Positions 47,818 through 59,037 of a stretch of DNA of 64,000 bases are shown in pieces. Under the pieces are notes generated by a model. That model was not told the origin of the DNA, ran no database searches, and saw only the letters and a program-made list of their open reading frames with translations. A program made the translations under genes and the position numbers. Each line of letters begins with the position of its first letter. Position 1 is the stretch's first letter. The DNA is from Pseudisothecium myosuroides (lineage: Eukaryota; Streptophyta; Bryopsida; Hypnales; Lembophyllaceae): the NCBI GenBank assembly GCA_951799445.1, contig OX637287.1, forward strand, positions 38,283,724 to 38,347,723, written 5' to 3'.

Positions 47818-48304
47818 GTATGCTCCTGCTTCCCTCGTGGTGAAATTCCTTTTTCCTTGTGTGCGCTGTCAAAATAGGAGGCCAATTCGATTCCTTGTGG
47901 CGTTTGGATCGGCTGTGTGTGATCATTTGTGATTGCTTCCGCTGGAATGTCTGTGTGCTGTTTCCGTGCTCGAATTGTGCGGTTTGATTGGATGGACGGA
48001 GCGGGTGGATGGTATTCGGAAACGGGGTTTGGGAAACCCTAATTTTGACGTTTTCTGCTTCGCGGAGTCTCGTGCCTGTGTGGAGGTGGCTGCTTCGTGG
48101 TTGAGTTCGTCGTGCAGGCCGTGGTGATTTTGATTCACATGGTTTTCAGTGGACGTGCCGCTCGGAGATTTGCATGTGGTGTGAGTTTGATTTCTGCTTG
48201 ACCGGTTTTCATATTCCGGGGCCTTCCGGACGCCTTCGAAACCACTTGCCATGCATCTGACGCTTTGCGTTGAATCGTTGCTGTGCGATCATCTGTGGGT
48301 GCAG
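47818..48304 (+). other. Probable leader intron of right E1
   Basis: The donor TCGCCAG|GTATGC and acceptor GGGTGCAG|GGTTTAG bracket 487 bp within the 5' untranslated region. Long leader introns are common in highly expressed plant housekeeping genes. The call rests on splice consensus and conservation of both sites in the left copy. Confidence 0.55.
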
Positions 48305-48454
48305 GGTTTAGGATTCGGAATCGGAGGGTCGATGTTGGTGGGGGTCTGACCCGTCTCGGAAAGGCCACTGCGCTTGCTTGCCATCGGGATCGCGGCATGC
48401 GTCAGAGCGTCGGACTACCAGGAGAAGGCGTGGTCTCCTCCGCCGTCTTGCTAC

Positions 48455-51400
48455 ATGCTGCCTAAAAAGAGAGGCGCTGTGGAGGCAGAGTTGGGGAGCG
48501 ACTTGAGCTTGAAGAAGAACCAGCGCGTGGAGTCCTCCCCGAGCGGGAGCGTGGTCGGCGTGGCCAAGCCTCAGCACTCCATCGTGATGGCCCCGGCCAA
48601 GAGCAGCGGCTCCATGGAGGTCGAGATCGACGAGGATCTCCACAGCCGGCAGCTGGCCGTTTACGGTCGGGAGACCATGCGTCGCCTGTTCGGCGCTCAC
48701 GTGCTGGTGTCCGGGCTGCAGGGTCTGGGCGTCGAGGTGGCCAAGAACGTCATTTTGGCCGGCGTGAAGTCCGTCACCCTGCACGACAGCGGCAGCGTGG
48801 AGCTGTGGGACCTGTCCGCGCAATTCTACCTCACGGAGGCCGACGTCGGTAAGAATCGAGCGTTGGCGTGCGCTGAGAAGCTGAAGGAGTTGAACACCGC
48901 GGTGGTGGTGACCACCAGCACGGGCGAGGTGACGGAGGAGTTGCTGTCCGCGCATCAGGTGGTGGTTTTCACGGACCTGACTGCGGAGAAGGCCGTGGAG
49001 ATCGACGATTTCTGCCACCGGCAGGAGCCGGCGATCGCTTTCATCAAGGCGGACGTCCGAGGCGTGTTCGGTTCCGTGTTCTGTGACTTCGGCCCTTCGT
49101 TTACTGTGGTGGATGTGGATGGCGAGGAGCCCCACACGGGGATCATCGCGTCCATCAGCAACGACAATCCCGCGCTGGTGACTTGCGTGGACGACGAGCG
49201 TTTGGAATTGCAGGACGGTGACCTGGTGGTGTTCTCGGAAGTGCACGGGATGCCTGAGCTGAACGACGGGAAGCCTCGTCGTGTGAAGGGTACGCGTCCG
49301 TATTCTTTTATGTTGGAGGAAGATACGAGCGGTTATGGTTCTTACGAGAAGGGCGGCATTGTGACCCAGGTGAAGCTTCCGAAGGTGCTGAAGTTCCAGC
49401 CTCTGCGTGAGGCGTTGGAGAGTCCCGGTGAGTTTCTGCTGAGCGACTTCGCGAAGTTCGATCGTCCTCCGTTGCTGCATGTGGCGTTCCAGGCTTTGGA
49501 CGCTTTCCGCGCGGAGTTTGGTCGTTTTCCTGCGCCTGCGTCGGGATCGGATGGCACCCGATTGGTGGAGCTTGCCCAGCGTATCAACGAGGGTATGCCC
49601 ATCGACCAGAAGCTGGACACCGTCGACGAGAGTGTGGTGAAGCTTTTGGGCAGCGGGTCTCGATCGGTGTTGAGTCCGATGGCTGCGATGTTCGGCGGCA
49701 TCGTGGGTCAGGAGGTGGTGAAAGCTTGCTCCGGCAAGTTTCATCCTTTGTTCCAGTTCTTCTACTTCGACTCCGTGGAGTCTCTTCCGTTGGAGCCCCC
49801 GACTCCCGAGGACGTGAAGCCTTTGAACAGTCGTTACGACGCGCAGATCGCCGTGTTCGGTTCGAAGTTGCAGCAGAAGCTGGAGGAGTCGAAGCTTTTT
49901 CTGGTGGGCGCCGGTGCGCTGGGTTGCGAGTTTCTGAAGAACCTTGCGTTGATGGGTGTTGCTTGTGGCCCGCAAGGCAGTCTGACGGTGACGGATGACG
50001 ACGTGATTGAGAAGAGTAACCTGAGCCGTCAGTTCCTTTTCCGCGACTGGAACATCGGTCAAGCGAAGTCGACGGTGGCGTCTTCGGCAGCTGCAGCTAT
50101 CAACCCTTCTTTTCGTGCCGTGGCGTTGCAGAATCGCGTGAGTCCCAACACGGAGAACGTGTTCGACGACACGTTTTGGGAGGGTCTGGACTTGATCGTG
50201 AATGCTTTGGACAACGTGAACGCGCGGCTGTACATCGATTCTCGGTGCGTGTACTTCCAGAAGCCTTTGCTGGAGTCCGGTACGTTGGGAACGAAGTGCA
50301 ACACGCAGGTGGTGATTCCCAACCTTACTGAGAATTACGGCGCTTCCCGTGACCCTCCCGAGAAGCAGGCGCCGATGTGCACCGTGCATTCGTTTCCTCA
50401 CAACATCGACCATTGTCTGACTTGGGCTCGTTCCGAGTTCGAAGGTTTGCTGGAGAAGACTCCCGCGGAGGCGAACGCGTTCCTCTCGAAACCCGAGGAG
50501 TACAAGAGCTCGATGAAGAACGCCGGCGATGCCCAAGCCCGTGAGCTTTTGGAGCGCGTGGTGGAGTGCTTGGTGACGGAGCGTTGCACGACGATCGAGG
50601 AATGCATCACCTGGGCCCGTGCTCGCTTCGAAGACTATTTCGCGAACCGAGTGAAGCAACTGACGTTCACGTTCCCCGAGGATGCGACGACGAGCAGCGG
50701 TTTGCCTTTTTGGTCGGCCCCGAAGCGTTTCCCGAAGCCTCTGCAGTTCACGTCCTCCGACCCTTCGTACCTGTCCTTCGTGGCTTCGGCCGCCATTTTG
50801 CGCGCCACCACTTACGGCATCTCCGTTCCCGCTTGGGCTTTGGATGCGAAGAAGATGGCGGAAGCTGTGGACCGTGTGAAGCTCCCCGAGTTCGCTCCGA
50901 AGCAAGGCGTGAGGATCGTGACCGACGAGAAGGCCACGACTCTGAACCCTTCCACCATGGACGACGATTCCCAGATCGAGCTTTTGATCAGCACTCTGGA
51001 GGAGGGTGTGAAGAAGCTGCCTGCCGGTTTCAAGATGAATCCCGTGACGTTCGAGAAGGACGACGACACGAACTTCCACATGGACCTGATCGCCGGTCTG
51101 GCCAACATGCGTGCCCGGAACTACAGCGTCCCCGAGGTGGACAAGCTGAAGGCGAAGTTCATCGCCGGTCGCATCATTCCTGCCATCGCCACGACCACGG
51201 CGATGGCCACGGGCCTGGTGTGCTTGGAGCTGTACAAGGCCATCTTGGGCCACCCGGTGGAGCGTTACCGTAACACGTTCGCGAATTTGGCGCTCCCCCT
51301 GTTTTCCATGGCGGAGCCCGTGCCTCCGAAGTCGTTCTCGCACCAAGACCTGAAGTGGTCCATTTGGGACCGTTGGATTATTGTCGGCGACCTGACGCTG

Positions 51401-51652
51401 AAGCAATTGTTGGAATGGTTTGAAGCGCGGGGTTTGACTGCGTACAGCATTTCTTGTGGTCAGTCTTTATTGTACAACAACATCTTCCCGAAGCACCGCG
51501 AGCGCATGGGCAAGAAGGTGGCGGACCTGGCCAGGGACATCGCTAAAGTGGATGTTCCCCCGAACCGTCGGCATTTCGACATCGTGGTCGCCTGCGAGGA
51601 TGACGAAGGGGAAGATCTGGATGTGCCGCTGGTCTCTATCCAGTTCCGGTAG
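48455..51652 (+). CDS. UBA1: Ubiquitin-activating enzyme E1, right copy
   Basis: Same 1065-residue E1 as at 27365-30562, with all key features intact: GAGALGCE at 485-492, SNLSRQF motif, catalytic Cys642 and complete ubiquitin-fold C-terminus. GC-rich codons contrast sharply with the AT-rich flanks. An in-frame ATG at 48374 lies upstream, but MLPKKRG at 48455 fits the start of plant E1 proteins. This copy has the canonical TATA box and no LINE next to its promoter, so it is the better candidate for strong expression (inference). It is transcribed away from its twin, with the two promoters about 16 kb apart. Confidence 0.96.
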   Translation: MLPKKRGAVEAELGSDLSLKKNQRVESSPSGSVVGVAKPQHSIVMAPAKSSGSMEVEIDEDLHSRQLAVYGRETMRRLFGAHVLVSGLQGLGVEVAKNVILAGVKSVTLHDSGSVELWDLSAQFYLTEADVGKNRALACAEKLKELNTAVVVTTSTGEVTEELLSAHQVVVFTDLTAEKAVEIDDFCHRQEPAIAFIKADVRGVFGSVFCDFGPSFTVVDVDGEEPHTGIIASISNDNPALVTCVDDERLELQDGDLVVFSEVHGMPELNDGKPRRVKGTRPYSFMLEEDTSGYGSYEKGGIVTQVKLPKVLKFQPLREALESPGEFLLSDFAKFDRPPLLHVAFQALDAFRAEFGRFPAPASGSDGTRLVELAQRINEGMPIDQKLDTVDESVVKLLGSGSRSVLSPMAAMFGGIVGQEVVKACSGKFHPLFQFFYFDSVESLPLEPPTPEDVKPLNSRYDAQIAVFGSKLQQKLEESKLFLVGAGALGCEFLKNLALMGVACGPQGSLTVTDDDVIEKSNLSRQFLFRDWNIGQAKSTVASSAAAAINPSFRAVALQNRVSPNTENVFDDTFWEGLDLIVNALDNVNARLYIDSRCVYFQKPLLESGTLGTKCNTQVVIPNLTENYGASRDPPEKQAPMCTVHSFPHNIDHCLTWARSEFEGLLEKTPAEANAFLSKPEEYKSSMKNAGDAQARELLERVVECLVTERCTTIEECITWARARFEDYFANRVKQLTFTFPEDATTSSGLPFWSAPKRFPKPLQFTSSDPSYLSFVASAAILRATTYGISVPAWALDAKKMAEAVDRVKLPEFAPKQGVRIVTDEKATTLNPSTMDDDSQIELLISTLEEGVKKLPAGFKMNPVTFEKDDDTNFHMDLIAGLANMRARNYSVPEVDKLKAKFIAGRIIPAIATTTAMATGLVCLELYKAILGHPVERYRNTFANLALPLFSMAEPVPPKSFSHQDLKWSIWDRWIIVGDLTLKQLLEWFEARGLTAYSISCGQSLLYNNIFPKHRERMGKKVADLARDIAKVDVPPNRRHFDIVVACEDDEGEDLDVPLVSIQFR

Positions 51653-52128
51653 ATCCTCAGTTCGTTGGTTTCAATCCCTTTTCCATGCATTGCTCCCAAT
51701 AGGCTTGTTCATAGTTGTCCATCGTAGGAATCGCTTGTATACGGCTTGAGGACTTATTGACGGTGCTTGGGCTTCCCTGGCGTCCATCGTTGATCGAGGT
51801 TTATGTCATAGAACCCATTGTTGCCAGCGGCTATTGACTGTCGTAGCTGGCACTAGTTCCCATCATACAATTCACTATAGAGAATATACCGGCGTCTTCA
51901 GTGGCATTCTGTGCCCAATCTAAGTTGCAAACCTGTATCAAATCGCAATGCCGCAGCAATGCCTCAGTTATTGCTGTTTCTCATGTCTTTTGTTTCATAT
52001 CCAATGCCATTGTTTGCGATCAATCGTCAGGTTACAATTGATCCGATTTTTCTTTTATTTATTGTGTACGATGTCCGTGTATTCTTATCTCAGTTTGTTT
52101 CTATGTAGATCTCAAGAAATGCTCGCTT

Positions 52129-54129
52129 AGATATCTAAAATTTGAATTAACAAAATTTCGAACTGGGACTGTCATTAGAATTTCTGTTAATGCAAATCAC
52201 CCAGAGAATAAGTTCATATCTCTACTGGGATTCCATTCATGGCTGCTGATGTTTGATGTGCTTGGGATCTTCTTGCCGAAAATGCACTGGTTTGCCCGTG
52301 GGGAGGAGCCTTTGGAGTCGGTGTACTGAAGCCAAAGCTACAGGCTTCTTTGGCCTGATCGCAATGACAAAATAAGTAGGACACGATGTGCTTTGTGTCG
52401 GGAATGTCCTGGTGTCAGTTTTTGGGTCGAGTCCAGAGTGCGGGGAGAGCTACCGGTTAGTTCATTGTTAGCCGGTGGAATTGGAAAAGAAAACGGTTGC
52501 AACTTGGAAACATTGGAAAATTACTGGTGTACAAATCTATAAATCTATTGAGAATAAAAAGTAGAGAAAAAGCTAATCTTGGTACTTGAAAAAACAGTTC
52601 AATATGGGAATTAAAAGAGATTAGGTAGTAAAACTCAAAAGATACCTTCAATGTTGGTTCAATCAAAAATGGGATATTTATGTAGTGATTTTTAGTGGTT
52701 TGATATATTCCTAATCACTATGCAACTAGCTATTGCTGGTAGTCATTTATTCTCTTTCCAAGACATGGAGTTTCAAAACTAGATCCAACTTCGTAGAAGT
52801 ATAGGTAGTGTACTATCTACTATTGTTCAAAAATCTCTTATATAAGGTGACACCAACAAATAAGTTATCTTGGATGATCCTAGATTGGCATTTTATAGTA
52901 AATGTATTTTGTACATTTTTTACAAAATTGAATCAAAGTTCTATTTACAATCACCTAGTTTAGGCAATTTCTCTTACCTTGTAAACTTGCTTGTTGAATT
53001 TTTAGTGGCTAATATTGAAGAATATTTTGCCTCATTTGTTTGTTTAACTCTTGGGAACAATCATCACTCAATTTCTTTCTCATATTCTTAGGAACAATCA
53101 ACCTAGCTAACTAATGGTATGTAAAATCAATGCCAACTTACAAAAAAATAAATTGTAAAGCATGTCCTACATTGCCATTACTACATAATGCCAAATGTAA
53201 ATGGCACTTCTATCTCAGAGCAATGTTTTGGTTTGTCCAATTCAATTTTGGTATTAGATTAAAAAATCTAACCATAACATCTTAGCGATGATGTTGAGCT
53301 TGTTACACCCTCAAATTTTTCAGCAAAGATTTAAAAAACATACTAAAAGCTTGTAAATTTCAAATTATTGACTTTAAAATTTGAAAGTTGTCCTTTCACC
53401 TGGGTGATAAGTTTTCGAACCATGATGATGAGTTTGTGCACTTGATTCTGATTGGTTGAAAACCCTTAAATCAGATCCATCAAGAATTTAACCCCGAAAA
53501 GGACAGGCCTACAACCGGTTTTCGAACTTTAAAACTCAATTACTCTGTATGCTCCCATTTGGCAACCCTAAGTTTCAACCATGAAGGTCATTCATCAGCC
53601 AGTTTTTGGCAAGTCCAGCGTTCCAGGGTTCAAGTGCTAAGAAAGGTTGGCATAAGGGGTTCCAATTCTCCTCTCAGCCAGCCATTGAGACTCAGCCACA
53701 TCAGCTTCAAAATCCTGGCATACCATTATGGATATGACAATTGTAACGACTTAAGAGTATCAAGTAAAATCAATCCAATGCAACTTCAAGTGTGACAGTA
53801 TGCTTGTCCATCAAATTCATAACGCACATTCAAATTTGAACGTTTCTGGTCCAAAAAGGGCCTCAACAATGTGTCTTTGAGTTACAAAACTGTACACACC
53901 AGTGTTGGACTGGTCTTAAACTACTACCCCTGCTTGAATTGATCAAACTAAAATCACATGTTCCAGGACACTACAAGTTGCATTTTCTCCATTTTAAACA
54001 AGGAATTTTCATCGCCAGAGTATAGTACAAAAAAAATAGCGTCCATTGGCTTCAATACAGTACAGTACCTGTCAAATGACCATGGTTTTACCTCGATTTC
54101 AATCTAATTACAAGTTACAATCAAATGTC
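52129..54129. other. Non-coding AT-rich DNA
   Basis: No gene was seen. A lone tip like that of the TTAA family (TTAACCCCGAAAAGGACAGG at 53488) has no partner end. The frame at 53559-53795 is not recognised. Confidence 0.45.
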
Positions 54130-55921
54130 CTACAAATCTCCTCTCTGCACTTGCGGAGCCGGAGCAAAGACCCGTTGTAAAACATCTTTTACCATCTTGA
54201 CAATCGAATCCAGATCGGTTGGACCCAATCGTAGAACGTCTCGCAACAAGTCTCCCTCTAAAACCTCTCGTTGAATTGCCAGCACACAGTTCCGGATTGC
54301 ACCCTGTTCCAAAACATCAACACACCATGACTTCAGTTTTATTTTGATGCTCCAAAGGTTACTAAGCAGCGTCTCAAGAAGGCCACATACAAAAGTAAGA
54401 GGTATCAAAAGAGACAGCTTTATATGAAAGATAAAAACGAAAGCAGGTATGGAGAGAATGAGGAGGTGGAACTCACATCAGTGTCAAAAATCGAGAGTAA
54501 GTTGCCCAATGCGGACTTTGCGACGGCAAAAGCTCTGGAATAATTTCTGGCTAGCCACTGCAGGCGCTCATTGTCAGATCCAAGCTGGGTCAGCTCCTGT
54601 ACGATGGACGAAAGGTCAGAAAGATGACCCATCGCCTGGGATAATCCTATTCCCCGGGACGCAGATTGCGAGAAGAAGTAGTTTGTGACGTAGTCCCAAC
54701 TCATTGTGCCTAAGCCAGTCCACCACTGCAAACTACTCCCAAGCGTATTCGCTATGTTTCTGGCTCTCTCTGCACCTGAAGCACAGACAACATGACTTGA
54801 CGAGTTAGTGATGGGAGCAGCATTAACAGAATTTTCTCAACGGGCATACGGTCATAGCAAATTGTCTGTCGCATGACGTTCTAGAACACCATGCACCCTC
54901 TGAAATGGAATCAAAGAAAATTCCTGACATCATGATTTGGAAGCACCCTCTGAATTGGCAAGCAAAAACATCCCTGACAATTCGTTTTGCAACGTAAACT
55001 CAGTTTGAACAACTGAGACCTCCTCAAACCAACGAGTCATTGACTTCACAAATGAGCACTTATGTCTATAATTCTTCTTTAATTTGCTTTAATTTTGCTT
55101 GACTTGCTCTAATTCGGCATGAACACGCTCTATTGTTGCCACTAGTATTCAAGAACGTTAAGTGCCTAATCAAAAACGTCGTACATAATCCAGGTCTTAC
55201 AAAATCCAGGCGCACTCACTTCACTCCAATTCAGTCTCTCGAATTGGCAATACTCTATCAAGCAGAACCTTTTACCCTAAATTTACAGCAACACATAGCA
55301 CATTGACGTCGAAAACAGAGGCAACGGGACCGAAAACACAGATTGGTCACAAGATGGCAGCAAATCTCCAAACAAGCCCAAAGCAATTCTCCCACTCAAA
55401 CCGACACCAAAAATCATCCAACATTCAAAAACGAGCGGAAAATCCCCAACAAAAGAAAACTCCAAACCCTAATTCTCACAGACTCCTAAAACCCCGAACA
55501 ATCCAAACGTTCCGTACAAGCCCAATTACCAGCATAATCCCCCCGCGCTAGGCGTGCCAGAAGCAAGCCGAGTGAAGAGCGATTGCAAGGCGATTGAGAA
55601 TTCCTGACAACAAAAAACTCCAAACCCTAATCCTCACAAACTCCTAAAACCCCGAAACAATCAAAAACGGTTCGAACAAGCCCAATTACCAGCATGATCC
55701 CCGCGCGCGACGCGTGCCGAAGCGAGTCGCGTGAAGAGCGATTGCAAGGCGATGGAGAGCGAGCTCAGCGTGGCAATTATCGCCGCTGGAGCAGCCCATC
55801 CCGCACCCACAGCAGCAGCATTTGCACCACCTACGCTGTCGGTGCCAGCGTTTGCAGAGACGGAGATCGGAAGAAGCACCAAGCCCAGCAGCGGCAGCAG
55901 CAGCAACAACAGTGGTCGCAT
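54130..55921 (-). CDS. Unknown plant protein with signal-like N-terminus, 3 exons
   Basis: Exon model on the minus strand, all GT-AG and in phase: 55921-55690, 54775-54477, 54303-54130. The product is 234 residues. The N-terminus MRPLLLLLLPLLGLVLLPIS followed by VSANAG looks like a cleaved signal peptide. A second hydrophobic stretch (GWAAPAAIIATLSSLSIALQ) follows. Exon 2 is rich in aromatic residues (QWWTGLGTMSWDYVTNYFFS) and then helical; exon 3 is helical (GAIRNCVLAIQREVLEGDLL). I recognise no family and assign no function. The start is chosen because it begins the signal-like segment; upstream in-frame ATGs at up to 56272 are possible. Intron 1 contains a duplicated piece of exon 1. Confidence 0.75.
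55450..55758. repeat. Tandem duplication spanning an exon-intron border
   Basis: Two units of about 150-160 bp lie head to tail. Each contains ACTCCAAACCCTAAT, AAGCCCAATTACCAGCAT and GAGCGATTGCAAGGCGAT. On the minus strand the unit covers the last 69 nt of exon 1, its donor GGTAATTGG and the start of intron 1. The intron copy has diverged and gained a stop-like TAG in the plus-strand text and indels. Confidence 0.8.
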
Positions 55922-56246
55922 CGTGGAAGCCCGCTTGCAAGTCAAGCTTTCAACAATTGTGAGTTTTCGAAGCAAATTCGAAGGGCGAAATTGGAGAATC
56001 GGGTTGCGGTGAAAGGGAGGAGATGGATTGAAGGAGGGGAGTGCGTTGTTGTGGGATTTGGGGAGTGGTGGGTGTCGGTGGAAATGTCGCGTGGAAGACG
56101 AGGAGGTGGAGGCGCGGGACACGCGTCTGGTTCTCGTTCGTTGGGTTTTAGACTGGGAAATGGCGGTCTTCCGAACTTGCAGTGCACCACACTCTTGCTC
56201 TGCCTGCCCTGCACTCTTCATGAAGAGAGAAAAATAACTCCAACTA
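55922..56246 (-). promoter_or_regulatory. 5' flank of the three-exon gene
   Basis: This GC-richer stretch presumably holds the 5' untranslated region and proximal promoter. It ends at a family E MITE inserted about 325 bp upstream of the start codon. No TATA box could be assigned. Confidence 0.4.
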
Positions 56247-56702
56247 AGGTAGGACCACCTATACCTGATCAAATAAGCGATTTCAGAATAAGCGATTTCA
56301 GAACAGATGAGGAGCAGCGGGAGGCAATGGAAATTTTTCTCAAGTAGAGAGATAAGAAATATTAGGATTGTGAATTTTTCGCAATTTTATTGTCAAAATT
56401 GAAATTACTATGAATTTTGGGAAGCAAAAAGTGCTCTGAACCTATTGCCGCTCTCTAGAGTCTTCCAATTCCGATCATAGTCGAACTACTTTCTCACTCA
56501 CTACTTCCTACTATCTTGCTCACTACTTCTTGCACATTTTGGGACATGTGGCATGATCTTAATTGTCCCAAGCTTGAAAAGGAGAAAAACAACATTCCAA
56601 GGAGAAAAAAACACATTTCACGTTTGAGAACCCTTCTTGATCTGAAATAGCGCATCCTACATGTTTGCCATGGCTCCATGATCTGGAATGGGTGCTCTAC
56701 CT
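56247..56702 (+). mobile_element. MITE family E, copy 2
   Basis: The ends AGGTAGGACCACCTATACC and GGAATGGGTGCTCTACCT are inverted, with TA at 56245-56246 and 56703-56704. The body contains GAAATTACTATGAATTTTGG and CTTCCAATTCCGATCAT, shared with the next copy. It is the first of three family members standing almost end to end. Confidence 0.85.
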
Positions 56703-56738
56703 TACTCTAAGAGTCAGCTTAAGGAAGAAGAATCAGTA

Positions 56739-57061
56739 AGGTAGAGCCACCCATAATTGACCGAATAAGCAATTTCAACATGATCTGGAGTAGTGAAGGC
56801 AAAACAAATATTTTTCAGAGGTGCATTGATAGAATTGCAAAAAAATTGGTAATTTTATCACTTGAATTGAAATTACTATGAATTTTGGGAGGCAAAAAGT
56901 GCTCCAAACGCATGGCCAATGTCTAGACTCTTCTAATTCCGATCATCCAAGAACTTTTTTCCTAATCATTATTTCCTACTTTATTTTTCACAACTTGGGA
57001 CATGTGTCATGCACCTATAGATCGGGAATGGATAACTGGTCGGGAATGGGTGCTCCAACCT
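56739..57061 (+). mobile_element. MITE family E, copy 3
   Basis: It begins AGGTAGAGCCACCCATAATT and ends GGAATGGGTGCTCCAACCT, with TA at 56737-56738 and 57062-57063. It is shorter than copy 2 owing to internal deletions. Confidence 0.8.
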
Positions 57062-57475
57062 TAGTTGATCATTTAAGCAATTCTAGAACAGGTTGTGCGT
57101 AGTAAGTGTTGGTGGAAGTTTTTCCTATGTAGGAAGATAGGAAATATGGGCATTGCAAATTTTTCAGAATTATATTCCCAAAATTGAAATTATAATAAAT
57201 TTTGAGAGCCAAAAAGTACTTTTTGCCAATAGCCAATGTCTAGACTCTTCCAATTCCAATCATTCAATAACTACTTTTCCACTTACTACTTACTACTTTC
57301 TTGTTCACTACCAATACTTCAGGACATGTGTCATAATCTTATTACTCTCAACCTTGAAAAAGACCAAAAAAACACATTCCCAACTTTCGGTGGAAATTTA
57401 TTCCAACCTTGGTTGCAAATACTGCACCCCTATTGGTTGGGTACTGGGTGTGGTTGAATACTGGTGCTTCTACCT
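57062..57475 (+). mobile_element. MITE family E, copy 4, fused to copy 3
   Basis: The body starts at TAGTTGATCATTTAAGCAAT, the same text that follows the left tip in copy 1 at 7740, but its own left tip is missing; it joins the right end of copy 3 directly. The right end is GGTGCTTCTACCT with TA following. This looks like recombination between neighbouring copies, or insertion of one into the tip of the other. Confidence 0.75.
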
Positions 57476-57483
57476 TATATGTG

Positions 57484-57587
57484 GAGTCGGGGTTGGTGAA
57501 GCTTACCAATGATTGGTGGGATCACAACTTAGTAAAAACAAACTCCCATCCCATTGATCAACAATGAGCTTCACCAGCCCTGACTCT
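57484..57587. repeat. Short hairpin-forming inverted repeat
   Basis: GAGTCGGGGTTGGTGAAGCT at 57484 is matched by AGCTTCACCAGCCCTGACTC at 57568 on the opposite strand, with further pairing inside (ATTGGTGGGA and TCCCATCCCATT). It is a probable tiny MITE of about 115 bp. Confidence 0.65.
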
Positions 57588-58079
57588 ATATATAAGCCAA
57601 CTCTAAATAATTTGGCAAACATAAAGTTTGTTTGATTACAATGCCACTTTCGGGGCTAAAAAAGTCAACCCTAATGACATCTAAACTACATACCTTCATA
57701 AGAAGGTAGAATCTATACCAACTAATTATTTTAGATGATGAATGGATGATGAAAAGAGAACTCCAAGCTGATGTTTTGCCAAATTCCTTCTCATTCATTC
57801 AAAGTTATACTTGAATCATTAAAAGATAATTGTTCTTTTAACTAATTTGATGGTATTGGGGCAAATGATATATTTTTACAAAGCTACAAGTAAAAATATA
57901 CAAAAATTTGAAAAAAAAAGTGAGGCTCGAGTAGGTTAATCTTAATTAAAGAATGAGGCCCTACTACCAAGGTAGTCATTCAGAAATTATAATTTTCTTA
58001 GCCATGAATGGGTGTATTTTTTGTTCTACAATTTCCTTAGAAGTCATTCATCAGACACTATTAAGAGGGTTGCTATTAT
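57588..58079. other. Non-coding AT-rich DNA
   Basis: Nothing supported. Confidence 0.45.
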
Positions 58080-58330
58080 GTGAGCATAGGAGTGTGAGCC
58101 CATGAGCCTAGAATACTACACACCTATATTATAGGTGTATATACTATAGAAACCGACTATGAGTATAAGATATATATGTTACAAATACTCATATTATAGG
58201 TGTTTATGATACATACACCTTCTGTAGTGTGTGGTATCTATATTATAGGTATCTATATTATAGGTACCTATATTGTATGCTCAATGCTCACAAGTTCACA
58301 TTCTTGGGCTCACATACTAGCACCGTTGCA
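58080..58330. repeat. Cluster of CTATATTATAGGT palindromes
   Basis: The self-complementary word CCTATATTATAGG or ATATTATAGGT recurs at least five times. The cluster is bordered by inverted outer words TGTGAGCCCATGAGC (58096) and TTGGGCTCACATAC (58303). It may be a decayed foldback transposon with amplified interior. Confidence 0.5.
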
Positions 58331-58673
58331 CTATTAGTCATATAGGTCTTTTAAGGGTTAAGGTAGATGACCCTAAAGTAAGCATAATGGTTGCACCACC
58401 TCTCATGATGGTATAAAATTTTCATTTGTTTTCCATGCCAAGACAAATTTAAAAAAAGGTAAAAACAATTAGAATTTCAATTTTTCAACAAAAGTATAAT
58501 TTTTTATAAATTATTGAAGTGATGCCTAAAACTGCCCAAGATTCACTAGACTTTCAAAACCAACACAAATTGCATCTATAATGGTCATGTTACTTGTTGA
58601 CAATGGTTATAATATATTTTTGGAACACAAAATCTTCATTGCTTTAGATTAGTTATTTTTTGTAGTAGTTCTA
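58331..58673. other. Non-coding AT-rich DNA
   Basis: A lone end of TTAA-family type (CTTTTAAGGGTTAA, near 58350) has no partner. Nothing else was seen. Confidence 0.4.
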
Positions 58674-59035
58674 TGGTGGAAACATCCAAAACCATCAATA
58701 TAAGCAATTTAGTATAGTTAAAGGTACATTTTTGTAAAAATAATATTTTGTAGTATTAGCAATTGAAGATTATGAATTTTTTTTAAAATAGATTTTTTGG
58801 ATATAGCATGTAATTTCTATGACTTTGTGAAGTGGAAGCTTCCTAGACCACTAAAATTGTTACATAGGTGGACCTGAAACCAAAATCTAAAAAAATCAGT
58901 AGTGAACTAATTGCAGTTAAGAAACGGGATAGTTTCATGACACTTTTCAACTCTTTAATGGAAGTCTAGGGACACTTCAAGGAAAATCTACAATGCATGA
59001 ATGGATACAAGGACACTTTTGGGATGTTTCTACCT
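58674..59035 (+). mobile_element. MITE family C, copy 3 (uninterrupted)
   Basis: This 362-bp element has ends TGGTGGAAACATCCAAAACC and TTTTGGGATGTTTCTACCT, with TA at 58672-58673 and 59036-59037. It serves as the empty-site reference for the insertions in copies 1 and 2. The TTAA at 58955-58958 is exactly where the TTAA element sits in copy 1. Confidence 0.88.
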
Positions 59036-59037
59036 TA

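Larger units (their letters stand above)
47474..52128. repeat. Right arm of the inverted E1 duplication
   Basis: This is the reverse complement of 26889-31560. From about 50336 to about 51985 I see no difference between the arms. The first 2.9 kb differ by about 1-3 percent and the last 140 bp by about 8 percent. Confidence 0.95.

Noticed and set aside
48374..48454. A 27-codon N-terminal extension of E1 from an upstream in-frame ATG
   Set aside because: Plant E1 proteins typically begin MLP(K/R)KR, as at 48455; the extension lies just after the inferred leader intron and has no counterpart.
48308..51406. A 1032-codon frame antisense to the right E1 gene (also in pieces over the left copy)
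   Set aside because: It follows from GC-rich third positions of the E1 codons, contains no recognisable domain and is broken in the left copy.
53488..53510. A lone TTAACCCC tip resembling the TTAA family
   Set aside because: No matching right end was found within a suitable distance; it may be a fragment or chance.
58345..58365. A lone AAGGGTTAA tip
   Set aside because: No left partner was found; treated as coincidence or fragment.
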